64,000 bases of DNA from Rhodococcus sp. KRD197 (GCF_017168235.1 NZ_JABFAO010000001.1:146048-210047); one strand, 5' to 3'. Positions 24,915 to 33,270 are shown, counted from the first letter of the stretch. A program made the numbers and translations. The notes: generated by a model from the sequence alone, not told the origin.

Positions 24915-25601
24915 TCAGTCGCGGCCCTGCACACGTAGGTAGGCCAGAACCGCCGCGACTCTGCGGTTCTGGTCGTTGTTCGGTGGAATGCCGAGCTTCA
25001 TCATGATATTCCCGATGTGTTTGACAACGGCGGCCTCGCTGATGAACAGCATTCGCGCGATGGCGGCGTTGGAGTGTCCCTCGGCAACAACACCAAGGAC
25101 GTCGCGTTCACGTGGGGTGAGCTGCTCCAGAGGGTCGCGACGTCGACCGATCATTTGAGTGATCACAGCGGGATCGATTGCTGTGCCCCCGGACTGAACC
25201 CGCCGAAGGGTATCAGCAAACTCCCGAACATCGCTGACCCTGTCCTTGAGCAGATATCCGATCCCAGCATTGCCCGCACCATCGAGCAGTTCGGCCACAT
25301 AGCTCTGCTCGATGTACTGGCTGAGCACCACAATAGGAAGACGCGGATTCTTTTGCCGCAGCTCAGAGGCCGCCGCGAGACCCTCGGACCTGAAGTCAGG
25401 TGGCATTCGGACGTCTGTGATGACCAGATCCGGGTCATGGCGCCCACATGCCGTCAACAGTTCGTGCGCCGACCCAACCGCTGCGACGGTGACGAAACCG
25501 TTACGCTCCAACAACATTTGCAGCCCCTCGCGGAGCAGAGTGTTGTCCTCGGCGAGGACAACACGTAGAAGCTGTGCGTCATCACAATCCGGATCACTCA
25601 T
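24915..25601 (-). CDS. NarL/FixJ (LuxR-type) response regulator
   Basis: This 228-residue regulator has a receiver domain (VVLAEDNTLLREGL, phospho-acceptor Asp in LVITDVRMPP, conserved Lys in YLLKDRV). A C-terminal LuxR helix-turn-helix follows: LTPRERDVLGVVAEG and NAAIARMLFISEAAVVKHIG. The ATG at 25601 overlaps the stop of the kinase gene as ATGA (25598-25601), so the pair is translated together. The longer frame to 25748 is antisense-like through the kinase and was rejected. Target genes are unknown; the short lipoprotein next door is the nearest candidate. Confidence 0.9.
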   Translation of the reverse strand: MSDPDCDDAQLLRVVLAEDNTLLREGLQMLLERNGFVTVAAVGSAHELLTACGRHDPDLVITDVRMPPDFRSEGLAAASELRQKNPRLPIVVLSQYIEQSYVAELLDGAGNAGIGYLLKDRVSDVREFADTLRRVQSGGTAIDPAVITQMIGRRRDPLEQLTPRERDVLGVVAEGHSNAAIARMLFISEAAVVKHIGNIMMKLGIPPNNDQNRRVAAVLAYLRVQGRD

Positions 25602-26287
25602 ATCGTGCTCGGATTGGGAGCCACCACGGTGATGCTTGTCGGTCCGCCGAAAGGCGAATCGACGGTAAGGGAACCGTCCAGGGCTGCCAGGCGGTCGGTG
25701 ATTGCGCTCAAGCCGCCGTCTGTGCGGCGTGCACCGGCTCCACCGCAACCGTCGTCATGGACACAGATGCGAATTTGGTCGGGCGTAGGACGGGTCAACG
25801 TAACTCTGGCGCGACTGGCAGAACTGTGCTTCACGACATTCGAAAGCAGTTCGGAAACACAGAAATAGAGATTCGTTTCGATTTCGGGCGGCAGACGCAG
25901 ATCGAGGCGGTCGTCCACTGCGACGGGAATGGTGAAGTTGTCCCCGATCTCCCGTACAGCAGAACCCAGCCCGTGGTCGATCAGCACCTGAGGGTGGATG
26001 TTGCGCACGACCCTCCTCAGGTCATCGAGGGTCTTACGCGCTTGTTGTTGCGCGCGGACGATATCGTCGCGACCGGGGGAGTCTGACGGGAGTGCGGCGA
26101 GCGCAAGACCCAAAGTCATACTCACCGAGAGTAATTGCGGTTGGACCGCGTCGTGTAGGTCACGCTCGATGCGGCGACGCTCGACGTCGAAGGAACGGAC
26201 CAGGCGGGCACGCGACTGCGATGTTGCAGCGAGATCGTGCCGCAACCTTTGCTCCGGCCGAGTCAGAATCTGCTGTACGAGTCGCAC
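25598..26287 (-). CDS. Histidine kinase catalytic core lacking a sensor domain
   Basis: This 229-residue NarX-type kinase core has a dimerisation/phospho-acceptor helix with ERRRIERDLHDAVQPQLL and a HATPase domain with CVSELLSNVVKHSSAS and CVHDDGCGG. Typical partners of LuxR-type regulators have about 400 residues with membrane helices; here none is present. The open frame upstream of GTG 26287 (back past 26380) encodes no hydrophobic segment. There is no clear ribosome binding site. It is either a 5'-truncated gene or a cytoplasmic kinase. It is coupled to the response regulator by ATGA. Confidence 0.72.
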   Translation of the reverse strand: MRLVQQILTRPEQRLRHDLAATSQSRARLVRSFDVERRRIERDLHDAVQPQLLSVSMTLGLALAALPSDSPGRDDIVRAQQQARKTLDDLRRVVRNIHPQVLIDHGLGSAVREIGDNFTIPVAVDDRLDLRLPPEIETNLYFCVSELLSNVVKHSSASRARVTLTRPTPDQIRICVHDDGCGGAGARRTDGGLSAITDRLAALDGSLTVDSPFGGPTSITVVAPNPSTI

Positions 26288-26516
26288 ATGTGTGGCGCTC
26301 CTGAGGTTTGTGTGGGCGCCATTTCTGCTGTTCAGGGCGGGTTGTGTTGTTGGACGCAGTGTTCGGCGAGTTGCCGGTGAGATGAGGGACGCGCACGTGT
26401 TGGGCCTCTAGATTTCCCGTACACCCTCCCACCCATCGACCAGTGGCGCGTTTCGCGTGACTTACTGCGGGGCACTCGAAAGCAATCGGGGAACGAATCA
26501 ACGAGAAGGCAGCGCA

Positions 26517-27698
26517 ATGAGAGCAGTCACCTGGCAGGGAAAACGCAAGGTCAGTGTGGATACGGTCCCGGATCCGCGGATCGAGAAGCCGACCGACGCG
26601 GTCATTCGAGTCACCACCACCAACATCTGCGGTTCCGACCTGCATCTGTACGAGGTACTGGGTGCATTCATGTCCGAGGGCGACATCCTGGGCCACGAAC
26701 CGATGGGCATCGTCGAGGAGGTGGGCTCCGAGGTGGGGAACCTGCAGGTCGGTGACCGCGTGGTGATCCCGTTCCAAATCTCCTGCGGCCACTGCTACAT
26801 GTGCAATTCCAGCCTGTACACCCAGTGCGAGACCACTCAGGTCCGCGATCAAGGCATGGGCGCCGCGCTCTTCGGCTATTCGCGCCTGTACGGCCAGGTG
26901 CCGGGGGGCCAGGCCGAGTACCTGCGTGTCCCGCAAGCACAGAATACCCACATCAAAGTACCTGTCGGACCCGATGATTCACGGTTCGTCTACCTTTCCG
27001 ACGTCCTTCCGACGGCGTGGCAAGCGGTGGAGTACGCAGCGATCCCGGATGGAGGTTCGGTGACCGTCCTCGGCCTCGGCCCCATCGGCGACATGGCCAC
27101 TCGAATCGCACAGCACAGGGGATTTCGCGTCATCGGCGTGGACCGCGTCCCCGAGCGCCTGCAGCGCGTATCCGCGCGTGGCGTCGAGGTGTTGAATCTC
27201 GACGAACACGGCAACGACCTCGCGGACGTCATCCGCGAGACCACCGACGGCCGAGGCACCGACTCGGTCATCGACGCTGTCGGCATGGAGGCCCACGGCT
27301 CACCCGTCGCCAAGTTGGCGCAGCAGCTCACCGCCGCCCTCCCCGACGCCATCGCGGGGCCGATGATGCAGAAGGCCGGTGTCGACAGACTCGGCGCGGT
27401 CTACAGTGCCATCGATATCGTCCGCCGCGGTGGCACGATCTCCCTCAGCGGTGTGTACGGCGGGATGGCCGACCCTTTGCCTCTGATGACGCTGTTCGAC
27501 AAGCAGATTCAGCTACGCATGGGTCAAGCGAACGTGCTGAGATGGGTGGACGACATCATGCCCCTGCTGACCGACGAGGACCCCCTCGGTGTCGACGATT
27601 TCGCCACCCACACCCTCCCTCTCGATCAGGCACCCCACGCCTACGACATCTTCCAGCGCAAGGCCGACGGCGCAGTGAAGGTGCTGCTGAAGCCATGA
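26517..27698 (+). CDS. Zinc-dependent alcohol dehydrogenase (formaldehyde dehydrogenase-like)
   Basis: This 393-residue medium-chain dehydrogenase carries both zinc sites: catalytic (ICGSDLHLYE, GHEPMGIVEEVG) and structural (CGHCYMCNSSLYTQC). The NAD fold has VLGLGPIGDMA. The length and the long insertion around HGSPVAKLAQQLTAAL place it with the glutathione-independent formaldehyde dehydrogenase-like group rather than short ADHs. ATG 26517 follows GAGAAGG; upstream codons to 26457 look non-coding. Its stop overlaps the start of a CDGSH-like gene as ATGA. It could oxidise alcohols made by the alkane hydroxylases in this window. Confidence 0.88.
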   Translation: MRAVTWQGKRKVSVDTVPDPRIEKPTDAVIRVTTTNICGSDLHLYEVLGAFMSEGDILGHEPMGIVEEVGSEVGNLQVGDRVVIPFQISCGHCYMCNSSLYTQCETTQVRDQGMGAALFGYSRLYGQVPGGQAEYLRVPQAQNTHIKVPVGPDDSRFVYLSDVLPTAWQAVEYAAIPDGGSVTVLGLGPIGDMATRIAQHRGFRVIGVDRVPERLQRVSARGVEVLNLDEHGNDLADVIRETTDGRGTDSVIDAVGMEAHGSPVAKLAQQLTAALPDAIAGPMMQKAGVDRLGAVYSAIDIVRRGGTISLSGVYGGMADPLPLMTLFDKQIQLRMGQANVLRWVDDIMPLLTDEDPLGVDDFATHTLPLDQAPHAYDIFQRKADGAVKVLLKP

Positions 27699-27868
27699 CG
27701 CGGGTACGGATGGTCGAGCACGGGCCGCTGATGATCGAGGGACCAGTCGAGATCGAGATGCCCGACGGCCGGATCGTCGAGTCGGATCGAACGATGGTGG
27801 CGCTGTGCATGTGTCGACGGAGCAAGATATATCCACTGTGCGACACCAGTCACCGCAAACGCCGCTAA
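27695..27868 (+). CDS. CDGSH-like iron-sulfur domain protein, 57 aa
   Basis: This small protein has a C-terminal CDGSH-type cluster motif, CMCRRSKIYPLCDTSH. Its spacing is C-x-C-x2-S-x3-P-x-C-D-x-S-H, as in mitoNEET-like 2Fe-2S proteins, but with Thr instead of the usual Gly after Asp. The first half (MIEGPVEIEMPDGRIVESDR) is the short beta segment seen in bacterial single-CDGSH proteins. ATGA overlap with the zinc alcohol dehydrogenase indicates coupled translation, and an electron-transfer or redox-sensing role tied to that enzyme is plausible. Its stop overlaps the convergent MarR gene by four bases. Confidence 0.8.
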   Translation: MTRVRMVEHGPLMIEGPVEIEMPDGRIVESDRTMVALCMCRRSKIYPLCDTSHRKRR

Positions 27869-28335
27869 TCCAGACGCAGTTCTTCGTAGTGCGTACGCAT
27901 CGCGTCGATGAGGAGCGCGAACACTCGGTGCGCGGCATCGAGATCGGCGTCGGACACCTCTGCCAGAGCGGAGGAGGTTCGGGCGCCGAGTGGACCGAAG
28001 AATTCGCGTGCCACTGCCATGCCGTGTTCGTCGTATCTCAGGATCACTTTGCGGCGATCGCTGGCGTCCTTCTCGCGCCTGATGTGTCCGGAATCGATCA
28101 TGCGCTCGACGAGGTACGTCATGGCTGCCGAGGACAGTCCGAGCTGGGTGCCGAGTTCACCGGCCGTCAGCGGACGACCCTCGACATCGGCCACCATTAT
28201 CAACAGAAGTGCCCGAAAATCGTTGGGACCCAATGAATGCTGCGCCCCGAAAGCGCGGCCGATCTCCTCGGAGACAGCCGACATGGCGCGAAGGTCCGAT
28301 GAGATCATCGATTCCAGTTCACTCCGGTCCGGCAC
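27865..28335 (-). CDS. MarR family regulator (upstream of MMPL)
   Basis: This 156-residue winged-helix regulator shows the MarR pattern: LGPNDFRALLLIMV, PLTAGELGTQLGLSSAAMTYLVERM as the DNA-binding helices, and SDRRKVILRYDEHG as the wing. It starts at GTG 28335 with AGAGGG upstream. It is divergent from the MMPL transporter gene, and the gap holds the palindrome CTTAATTGTTAAG. Control of MMPL export and of its own gene is the likely role; the inducer is unknown. Confidence 0.87.
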   Translation of the reverse strand: MPDRSELESMISSDLRAMSAVSEEIGRAFGAQHSLGPNDFRALLLIMVADVEGRPLTAGELGTQLGLSSAAMTYLVERMIDSGHIRREKDASDRRKVILRYDEHGMAVAREFFGPLGARTSSALAEVSDADLDAAHRVFALLIDAMRTHYEELRLD

Positions 28336-28400
28336 TACATCCCTCTCGTCGGCAATCGCGTCACACTATCGCGCCGCGCGCATGCAGTATCTCTCAGTTG

Positions 28401-28413
28401 CTTAATTGTTAAG
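28401..28413. promoter_or_regulatory. MarR operator candidate CTTAA-TTG-TTAAG
   Basis: A perfect five-base inverted repeat with a three-base centre lies 19 bases before the MMPL start and 66 bases from the MarR start. It is AT-rich in otherwise GC-rich DNA, as is usual for MarR sites. Confidence 0.5.
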
Positions 28414-28432
28414 TTGATGAGATTGTTTCTGA

Positions 28433-30523
28433 GTGGACTTCTGGAGCCGATTCGCCCGAATTGTCACTTCGCGTCGATCGTGGGCGCTCGCCCTCGCCGT
28501 CCTCGTGCTGTCCCTAGGTTTCATGGCTGCCGTCGGAGAGAACGAATCCGCAGGTCAGGCACCGTCCTCGGTACCACCCGAGGCAGAATCGGCCCAGGTC
28601 ACCGACCTACTGGCCCAGTTCCCCGGCGCCGATACCGCCGCTGCCCTACTGGTGCTGAGCCGCAGCGACGGCGCAGCATTGAGCGCCGCCGACCTCGACG
28701 CCGGTCAGCAAGCACTCGACCGACTCACGGCAACGCTCGGCGACACCGAAACCACCGCCTCACCACTCATTCCCGCCCCGGACGGTGAGGCGGCACTCGG
28801 AACGGTCGAAATCGACTCGTCCCTGTCCGGCTTCGACCTGACCGAGCAGATAACTTCCCTGCGCGACGCAGCCGCCGACGGCCTCCCCGACGGGCTGATC
28901 ACGCAGATCACCGGCGGCCCCGCGTTCGGAGCCGATATCGCCAACTCGTTCTCCGGCGCCAACGTCACACTGCTTGCGGTGACAGCCCTCGTCGTCGCCA
29001 TCCTTCTCATCGTCACCTATCGGTCGCCGATCCTGTGGCTGGTCCCCCTCACGGTCATCGGCTTCGGAGATCGCGTCGCCACCTCCGTCGGCACCGCTCT
29101 TGCACAGGTGACCGGGCTGTCGTTCGACGGCTCCACCTCGGGCATCACCAGCGTTCTCGTCTTCGGCGCAGGTACCAACTATGCCCTGCTGCTCATCTCG
29201 CGGTATCGAGAGGAACTCCGCCACGGCGACGGACGGGAGGACCACCGGGCCGCGCTGGCGCGTGCCGTCCGTCATGCCGGACCCGCCATCCTGGCCAGCA
29301 ACGCCACCGTCGTACTCGCGCTGCTCACCCTGCTTCTCGCGATCCTGCCCAGCACCCGCAGCCTCGGCGCACTGGCAGCCGCCGGACTCGTCGTCGCAGC
29401 CGTCTTCGTGCTCGTCGTACTACCACCCCTGCTAGCACTGTTCGGCCCCAAGCTGTTCTGGCCGTTCGTGCCCAAGCCCGAGGACAAGGACACCGCCACC
29501 TCCGGCGCCTGGTTCTCCATCGCCGCAGCGGTATCGCGGCACCCGATCAGGACTGCCACCGTCACCATCGTCGCGCTGCTCGCGTGTTCGGCGGCCCTGT
29601 TCGGAACCGGCATCGGCCTGTCGCAGACCGAGCAGTTCCGCGTGTCCGCCGAGTCCGTCGAGGGATTCGACACCCTCGCCGAACACTTCCCGGCCGGTCT
29701 CGCCGATCCCACCACCGTGATCGCGCCGACCGATTCGGCCGAGGACGTCGATGCGGCGCTCGACTCGGTCGGAGCCGTCTCCTCGTTCACCAGGGTTGCC
29801 GAGTCCGGCACCGGCCTGACGCAATGGTCCGTCGTGACCGACACCGCACCCGCGTCCGCGGAAGCATTCACTGCGGTCGGCGACCTGCGGACTGCATTCG
29901 ACGGCATACCGGACGCGCTCGTCGGCGGTAGCGACGCCCAGGCACTCGATACCAGCGAGGCCGCTGCGCGCGATCGACTCGTCGTGGTGCCCGCGATCCT
30001 GCTCGTCGTACTCATCGTGCTTTTCGTCCTGCTGCGTGCACTCGTGGCGCCCCTCCTACTCGTCGGGACCACCGTGCTGAGCGCGTTCGCGGCCCTCGGC
30101 GTCGGCAGCTGGGTCAGCAGCAACATCTTCGGATTCCCCGCACTGGACGACAATGTCCCGCTTTTCGCGTTTCTGTTTCTGGTCGCTCTCGGCGTCGACT
30201 ACACGATCTTCCTGGTCGTACGCACGCGCGAGGAGACGCCCGGACATGGCACCCGGGCGGCCATCGTCCGCGCCGTCGGGGCCACCGGCGGCGTCATCAC
30301 CAGCGCAGGCATCGTGCTGGCGGCCGTCTTCTGCGTGCTGGGCGTTCTCCCACTGATCACACTCACCCAGCTGGGAATCATTGTGGGCCTGGGCATTCTG
30401 CTCGACACTTTCGTCGTACGCACGCTGGTCATCCCGGCCCTGTTCACCCTCGTCGGCCCGGGGATATGGTGGCCGAACCGCATCGACTCCAACAATGCCG
30501 AACATCTGGATCAGAAGGAGTGA
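28433..30523 (+). CDS. MMPL family transporter
   Basis: This 696-residue RND-type inner-membrane protein has two repeats of one helix, a periplasmic domain and five to six helices each. The characteristic middle helices include VFGAGTNYALLLISRYREEL in the first half and FLVALGVDYTIFLVVRTREE in the second, the latter holding the Asp-Tyr proton relay; the first half has Asn-Tyr. Relatives move lipids or drugs to the outer envelope. GTG 28433 is the start; no strong ribosome binding site is visible. The lipocalin gene follows after four bases, which suggests a joint lipid-handling role. MarR probably controls both. Confidence 0.88.
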   Translation: MDFWSRFARIVTSRRSWALALAVLVLSLGFMAAVGENESAGQAPSSVPPEAESAQVTDLLAQFPGADTAAALLVLSRSDGAALSAADLDAGQQALDRLTATLGDTETTASPLIPAPDGEAALGTVEIDSSLSGFDLTEQITSLRDAAADGLPDGLITQITGGPAFGADIANSFSGANVTLLAVTALVVAILLIVTYRSPILWLVPLTVIGFGDRVATSVGTALAQVTGLSFDGSTSGITSVLVFGAGTNYALLLISRYREELRHGDGREDHRAALARAVRHAGPAILASNATVVLALLTLLLAILPSTRSLGALAAAGLVVAAVFVLVVLPPLLALFGPKLFWPFVPKPEDKDTATSGAWFSIAAAVSRHPIRTATVTIVALLACSAALFGTGIGLSQTEQFRVSAESVEGFDTLAEHFPAGLADPTTVIAPTDSAEDVDAALDSVGAVSSFTRVAESGTGLTQWSVVTDTAPASAEAFTAVGDLRTAFDGIPDALVGGSDAQALDTSEAAARDRLVVVPAILLVVLIVLFVLLRALVAPLLLVGTTVLSAFAALGVGSWVSSNIFGFPALDDNVPLFAFLFLVALGVDYTIFLVVRTREETPGHGTRAAIVRAVGATGGVITSAGIVLAAVFCVLGVLPLITLTQLGIIVGLGILLDTFVVRTLVIPALFTLVGPGIWWPNRIDSNNAEHLDQKE

Positions 30524-30527
30524 ATTG

Positions 30528-31214
30528 ATGAAGATACATTCGATCGCAGCACGGGCCGTTGTGGGCGGGGCATGCGCGGCAGGACTTCTCCTGAGCGGGG
30601 GCGTCGCCGGGGCCCAGCCTGCACCCTCCGGATCGGCCGGGTTCGAGCTTCCGACATTCCAGCTGCCGACGTTCGAGCTTCCGACGTTCGAGCTTCCGAC
30701 GTTCGAGCCGTTGGCGCCGGTTCCGTCGCTCGACGTCGAGCGCTACCTCGGAACCTGGAACCAGGTGGCCGCGGTTCCGCAGCCGTTCAACCTGGCTTGC
30801 GCGAGGGACACCCAGGCGAACTACCAGCTCATCGATGCCAGCAACATCCGGGTGGAGAACACCTGCACCACGTGGACCGGTGGCCAGAACGGCATCGTCG
30901 GTAACGCGCGCGTCAACGACACCGTCACCAATGCGCAGCTGCACGTGAGCTTCCCGAGTGTGCCCACCCAGGGCGACCCGGACGGCCCGACCAACTACAT
31001 CGTCGCCTACATCGCCGACGACTACTCGTGGGCACTCGTCGGCGATCCGCTGCGTACGTCCGGCTTCGTCCTCTCGCGCTCCCCGGAGGTTTCGCCGGAG
31101 CAGTTCCGCGAGATCCGTGCGGTTGCCGAGTCGAAGGGCTACAACTCGACATTCATTCTCACGTCACCGACACCCGGCGGGGCGACCGACATCCGCCCGC
31201 TCTCGACGTACTAG
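30528..31214 (+). CDS. Secreted lipocalin-family protein with LPTF repeats
   Basis: This 228-residue protein has a signal peptide (LLLSGGVAGA cut site region), a repeated linker of four to five xELPTF units, and a lipocalin domain beginning VERYLGTWNQVAAVPQPF with the family G-x-W motif. It continues with CARDTQANYQL and a late YIVAYIADDYSWALVGDP. Blc-type lipocalins bind lipids at the envelope. AGAAGGAG precedes ATG 30528, four bases after the MMPL stop, so the two are one operon. The stop TAG lies in the left edge of the palindromic element at 31213-31284. Lipid hand-off between transporter and lipocalin is inference. Confidence 0.85.
   Translation: MKIHSIAARAVVGGACAAGLLLSGGVAGAQPAPSGSAGFELPTFQLPTFELPTFELPTFEPLAPVPSLDVERYLGTWNQVAAVPQPFNLACARDTQANYQLIDASNIRVENTCTTWTGGQNGIVGNARVNDTVTNAQLHVSFPSVPTQGDPDGPTNYIVAYIADDYSWALVGDPLRTSGFVLSRSPEVSPEQFREIRAVAESKGYNSTFILTSPTPGGATDIRPLSTY
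30642..30701 (+). repeat. In-frame 15-bp tandem repeat, four units
   Basis: Four 15-base units of the type TTCGAGCTTCCGACG (30642, 30657, 30672, 30687) plus a partial fifth encode the ELPTF/QLPTF linker of the lipocalin. The last two full units are identical, so copy number may vary between strains. Confidence 0.85.
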
Positions 31215-31284
31215 GCGCTCCGCGCATGTGAGTGGAAATACGTGTCCCACTATGCATTTCCACTCACATGCGGCGAAGCCGCCT
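31213..31284. repeat. 72-bp palindromic element, copy 1
   Basis: The core is a perfect 16-base inverted repeat GCATGTGAGTGGAAAT (31224-31239) and its complement (31256-31271) around a 16-base loop. It is followed by GCGGC-GAA-GCCGC (31270-31282), with outer AGGCG/CGCCT arms. It lies between the converging lipocalin and MarR genes and can act as a two-way terminator. It matches copy 2 at 67 of 72 bases. Confidence 0.85.
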
Positions 31285-31784
31285 CAGTCGGCGTTCAGCG
31301 CCACCCTGCGCAGCAGGTCGGCCAGCGTGGCCATGTGCTCGGCGCTCAAACCCTCCAGGAGTTCGCGGTCGGCTTCGATGCGGAGAGGAAACACGCGGTC
31401 GACGAGCTCGCGGCCGGTGTCGGTGAGCCGCAGCAGCACCACGCGCCCGTCGCGCTCGAGCTTGAGGCGTTCGAGTAGTCCCTGGCTCACGAGCCGCTCG
31501 GAGATCTTGGTCGTCGATGCGCCGCTCATCAGCGTCACCGATGTCACCTCACTGGCCCGCAGTGGCCGGTCGGCACGCCGCAGCGCGCCGAGGACGTCGA
31601 ATTCGGCGCGGGATACACCGGTGGGCGCCAGTGCCGCCTCGAAGACGGCGTTGGACTTGGACGCGATCCTGCCGATTCGTCCCAGTATCTCGATCGGTGA
31701 GGTGTCGAGATCGGGGAGCGCCGAGGCCCATTCGCGTCGCACTCGGTCGACGAAATCGCCGCCTGATGTCTTCCCCTGGATCAT
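31284..31784 (-). CDS. MarR family regulator (upstream of FUSC protein)
   Basis: This 166-residue regulator has a MarR DNA-binding domain in the centre: GVSRAEFDVLGALRRADRPL, SEVTSVTLMSGASTTKISERL, and the wing ERDGRVVLLRLTDTG. The N-terminal 40 residues are helical and should form the dimer. It is divergent from the FUSC-family membrane protein across a perfect GTTTACT/AGTAAAC inverted repeat. Its stop lies at the right end of palindromic element copy 1. The ligand is unknown; an aromatic acid or drug is typical for the family. Confidence 0.87.
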   Translation of the reverse strand: MIQGKTSGGDFVDRVRREWASALPDLDTSPIEILGRIGRIASKSNAVFEAALAPTGVSRAEFDVLGALRRADRPLRASEVTSVTLMSGASTTKISERLVSQGLLERLKLERDGRVVLLRLTDTGRELVDRVFPLRIEADRELLEGLSAEHMATLADLLRRVALNAD

Positions 31785-31812
31785 GCGTTCACAGTACGAC
31801 GCTCGCCAGTTT

Positions 31813-31837
31813 GTTTACTAGTGAAACATCAGTAAAC
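31813..31837. promoter_or_regulatory. MarR operator candidate GTTTACT-N11-AGTAAAC
   Basis: A perfect seven-base inverted repeat with an 11-base spacer lies between the divergent MarR and FUSC genes. It ends eight bases before the FUSC GTG start, so a protein bound here would cover the start of a short or leaderless transcript. Confidence 0.65.
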
Positions 31838-31845
31838 TTATTCGG

Positions 31846-33270
31846 GTGGCCGCACCCTCCGACCGAATCGAACATTCCCGCGCAGCACTCGCCCACGCGG
31901 TGTCGAGCCGAACCTGGCGTCAGGCCCTCTCACTCGGCCGATCCGACGCGACCCTCGCGCCCGCCATCCGCGTCGGCCTCGCCACTGCGGTGGTTCTCAT
32001 CGCAGGCGGATTGATCGGACGACCCGAGCTCGCCGGTTTCGCCGCACTCGGGGCGACATGCTCGGCGTTCGGACGCTACGAGCCGTACCCGCGGCGCGCC
32101 GGCAAACTGGCCCTGGTCGGCGGGATGATCGTGCTGTACGCGACGCTGGCCGCGCTGGTCGGTGTAGTAGCGCCCTCCGCCGCGATCGAAGTCATTGCGG
32201 TCTCGATCGCCGCAGGTGTCGCTGCCCTGCTCCTGGCAGCGTTCGCCGTCATGGGGCCGGGCGCGGTCATCCCGGTCTTCGCCTCGACCGCGGCCATCGC
32301 CTTCGCGCACACCGCCGCGGACGTGGTGACAGTGTTCCTGGCGACGGCAGTCGGCGCGCTCGTCGGCCTCGGCGCGGCGCTATTACCAGCGCTTCTTCAC
32401 CCCGCCGGACCCGCGCAGCTCGCCGTCGCACGCGCTCTCGCCGCCGTCGATGCGCACCGCGGCACACCCCGCGACGAGCCCGCGCGCGCCGCGATCGCAC
32501 ACGCCCGCACCGTCGTCACGCTCAACGGTGGCGCACGCGCGGACCGGCACCGGCTCGCGCTGATGACCCTCCTCGACGACGCCGAGGGTCTGCTCGATGC
32601 CTGGGCGCGGGGGGACGATCCCGCACATGCCGAGACAGTCCTCGCCCACGAGCGCGCACTACGCGCGCTGCGCCGCTACGACGGGCTGCCGACAGGCGCT
32701 GCGGTCGCCCTCCCCGCGCCACCGAGAAGCTTCTTCGCCGAGGGCCTCGCGCGAATCACCTCACGCTCCCTGATACTCAATGGGATTCGCATCGCAATCG
32801 CTGCTGCGCTCGCCGCGTGGTGCGCGAGCGCCCTCGGATTCGAACACCCACTGTGGGCGACGATGGGCGCGGTGGCCGCCATGCAGGGCGTCACGTTCCA
32901 GTCCACGGTTCAGCGCGGAATTCAGCGCCTACTCGGAAACATGGCGGGCGCCGCGATCGCGGCCGGGTTGCTCGCCTTGTCCCCGGGCTACTGGCAGGCC
33001 GTCCTCGCCGTAGTGGCATTCCAGGTCACCGCCGAGCTGCTGGTGGTCAAGAACTACGCCCTACTGTCGATCGCAGTCACGCCGATGGCGCTGATTCTCA
33101 CCGGTCTTGCCGGCCACCTGTCACCCGCCGTCGCGATCGACCGCGTCGGGGACACCCTCGTCGGGGTGCTGATCGGGATAACCGTAGCGGCTGTGACGAT
33201 CGAAATCGGCGACCGCCAGCACCTGCCTGCTCCCCTGAATCCGGGACCGAATCCGGGACGCGAAGACTAG
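31846..33270 (+). CDS. FUSC family inner-membrane protein
   Basis: This 474-residue protein has two blocks of about five hydrophobic segments separated by a helical cytoplasmic stretch (about residues 185-300). The first block has LAGFAALGATCSAFGRYEPYP and the second has LWATMGAVAAMQGVTFQSTV, the layout of fusaric-acid-resistance-like (FUSC_2) proteins involved in aromatic acid or drug efflux. The GTG start at 31846 has no ribosome binding site, which fits a leaderless message. It is divergent from a MarR regulator. Its stop overlaps the convergent QorB-like gene by four bases. Confidence 0.8.
   Translation: MAAPSDRIEHSRAALAHAVSSRTWRQALSLGRSDATLAPAIRVGLATAVVLIAGGLIGRPELAGFAALGATCSAFGRYEPYPRRAGKLALVGGMIVLYATLAALVGVVAPSAAIEVIAVSIAAGVAALLLAAFAVMGPGAVIPVFASTAAIAFAHTAADVVTVFLATAVGALVGLGAALLPALLHPAGPAQLAVARALAAVDAHRGTPRDEPARAAIAHARTVVTLNGGARADRHRLALMTLLDDAEGLLDAWARGDDPAHAETVLAHERALRALRRYDGLPTGAAVALPAPPRSFFAEGLARITSRSLILNGIRIAIAAALAAWCASALGFEHPLWATMGAVAAMQGVTFQSTVQRGIQRLLGNMAGAAIAAGLLALSPGYWQAVLAVVAFQVTAELLVVKNYALLSIAVTPMALILTGLAGHLSPAVAIDRVGDTLVGVLIGITVAAVTIEIGDRQHLPAPLNPGPNPGRED

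Noticed and set aside
30642-30701. Tandem repeats considered as CRISPR-like
   Set aside because: Units are contiguous 15-mers in frame with no spacers; they encode the LPTF linker.
31224-31271. Long inverted repeat considered as ends of an insertion sequence
   Set aside because: Only 16 bases separate the arms, so there is no room for a transposase; the element is a compact palindrome.
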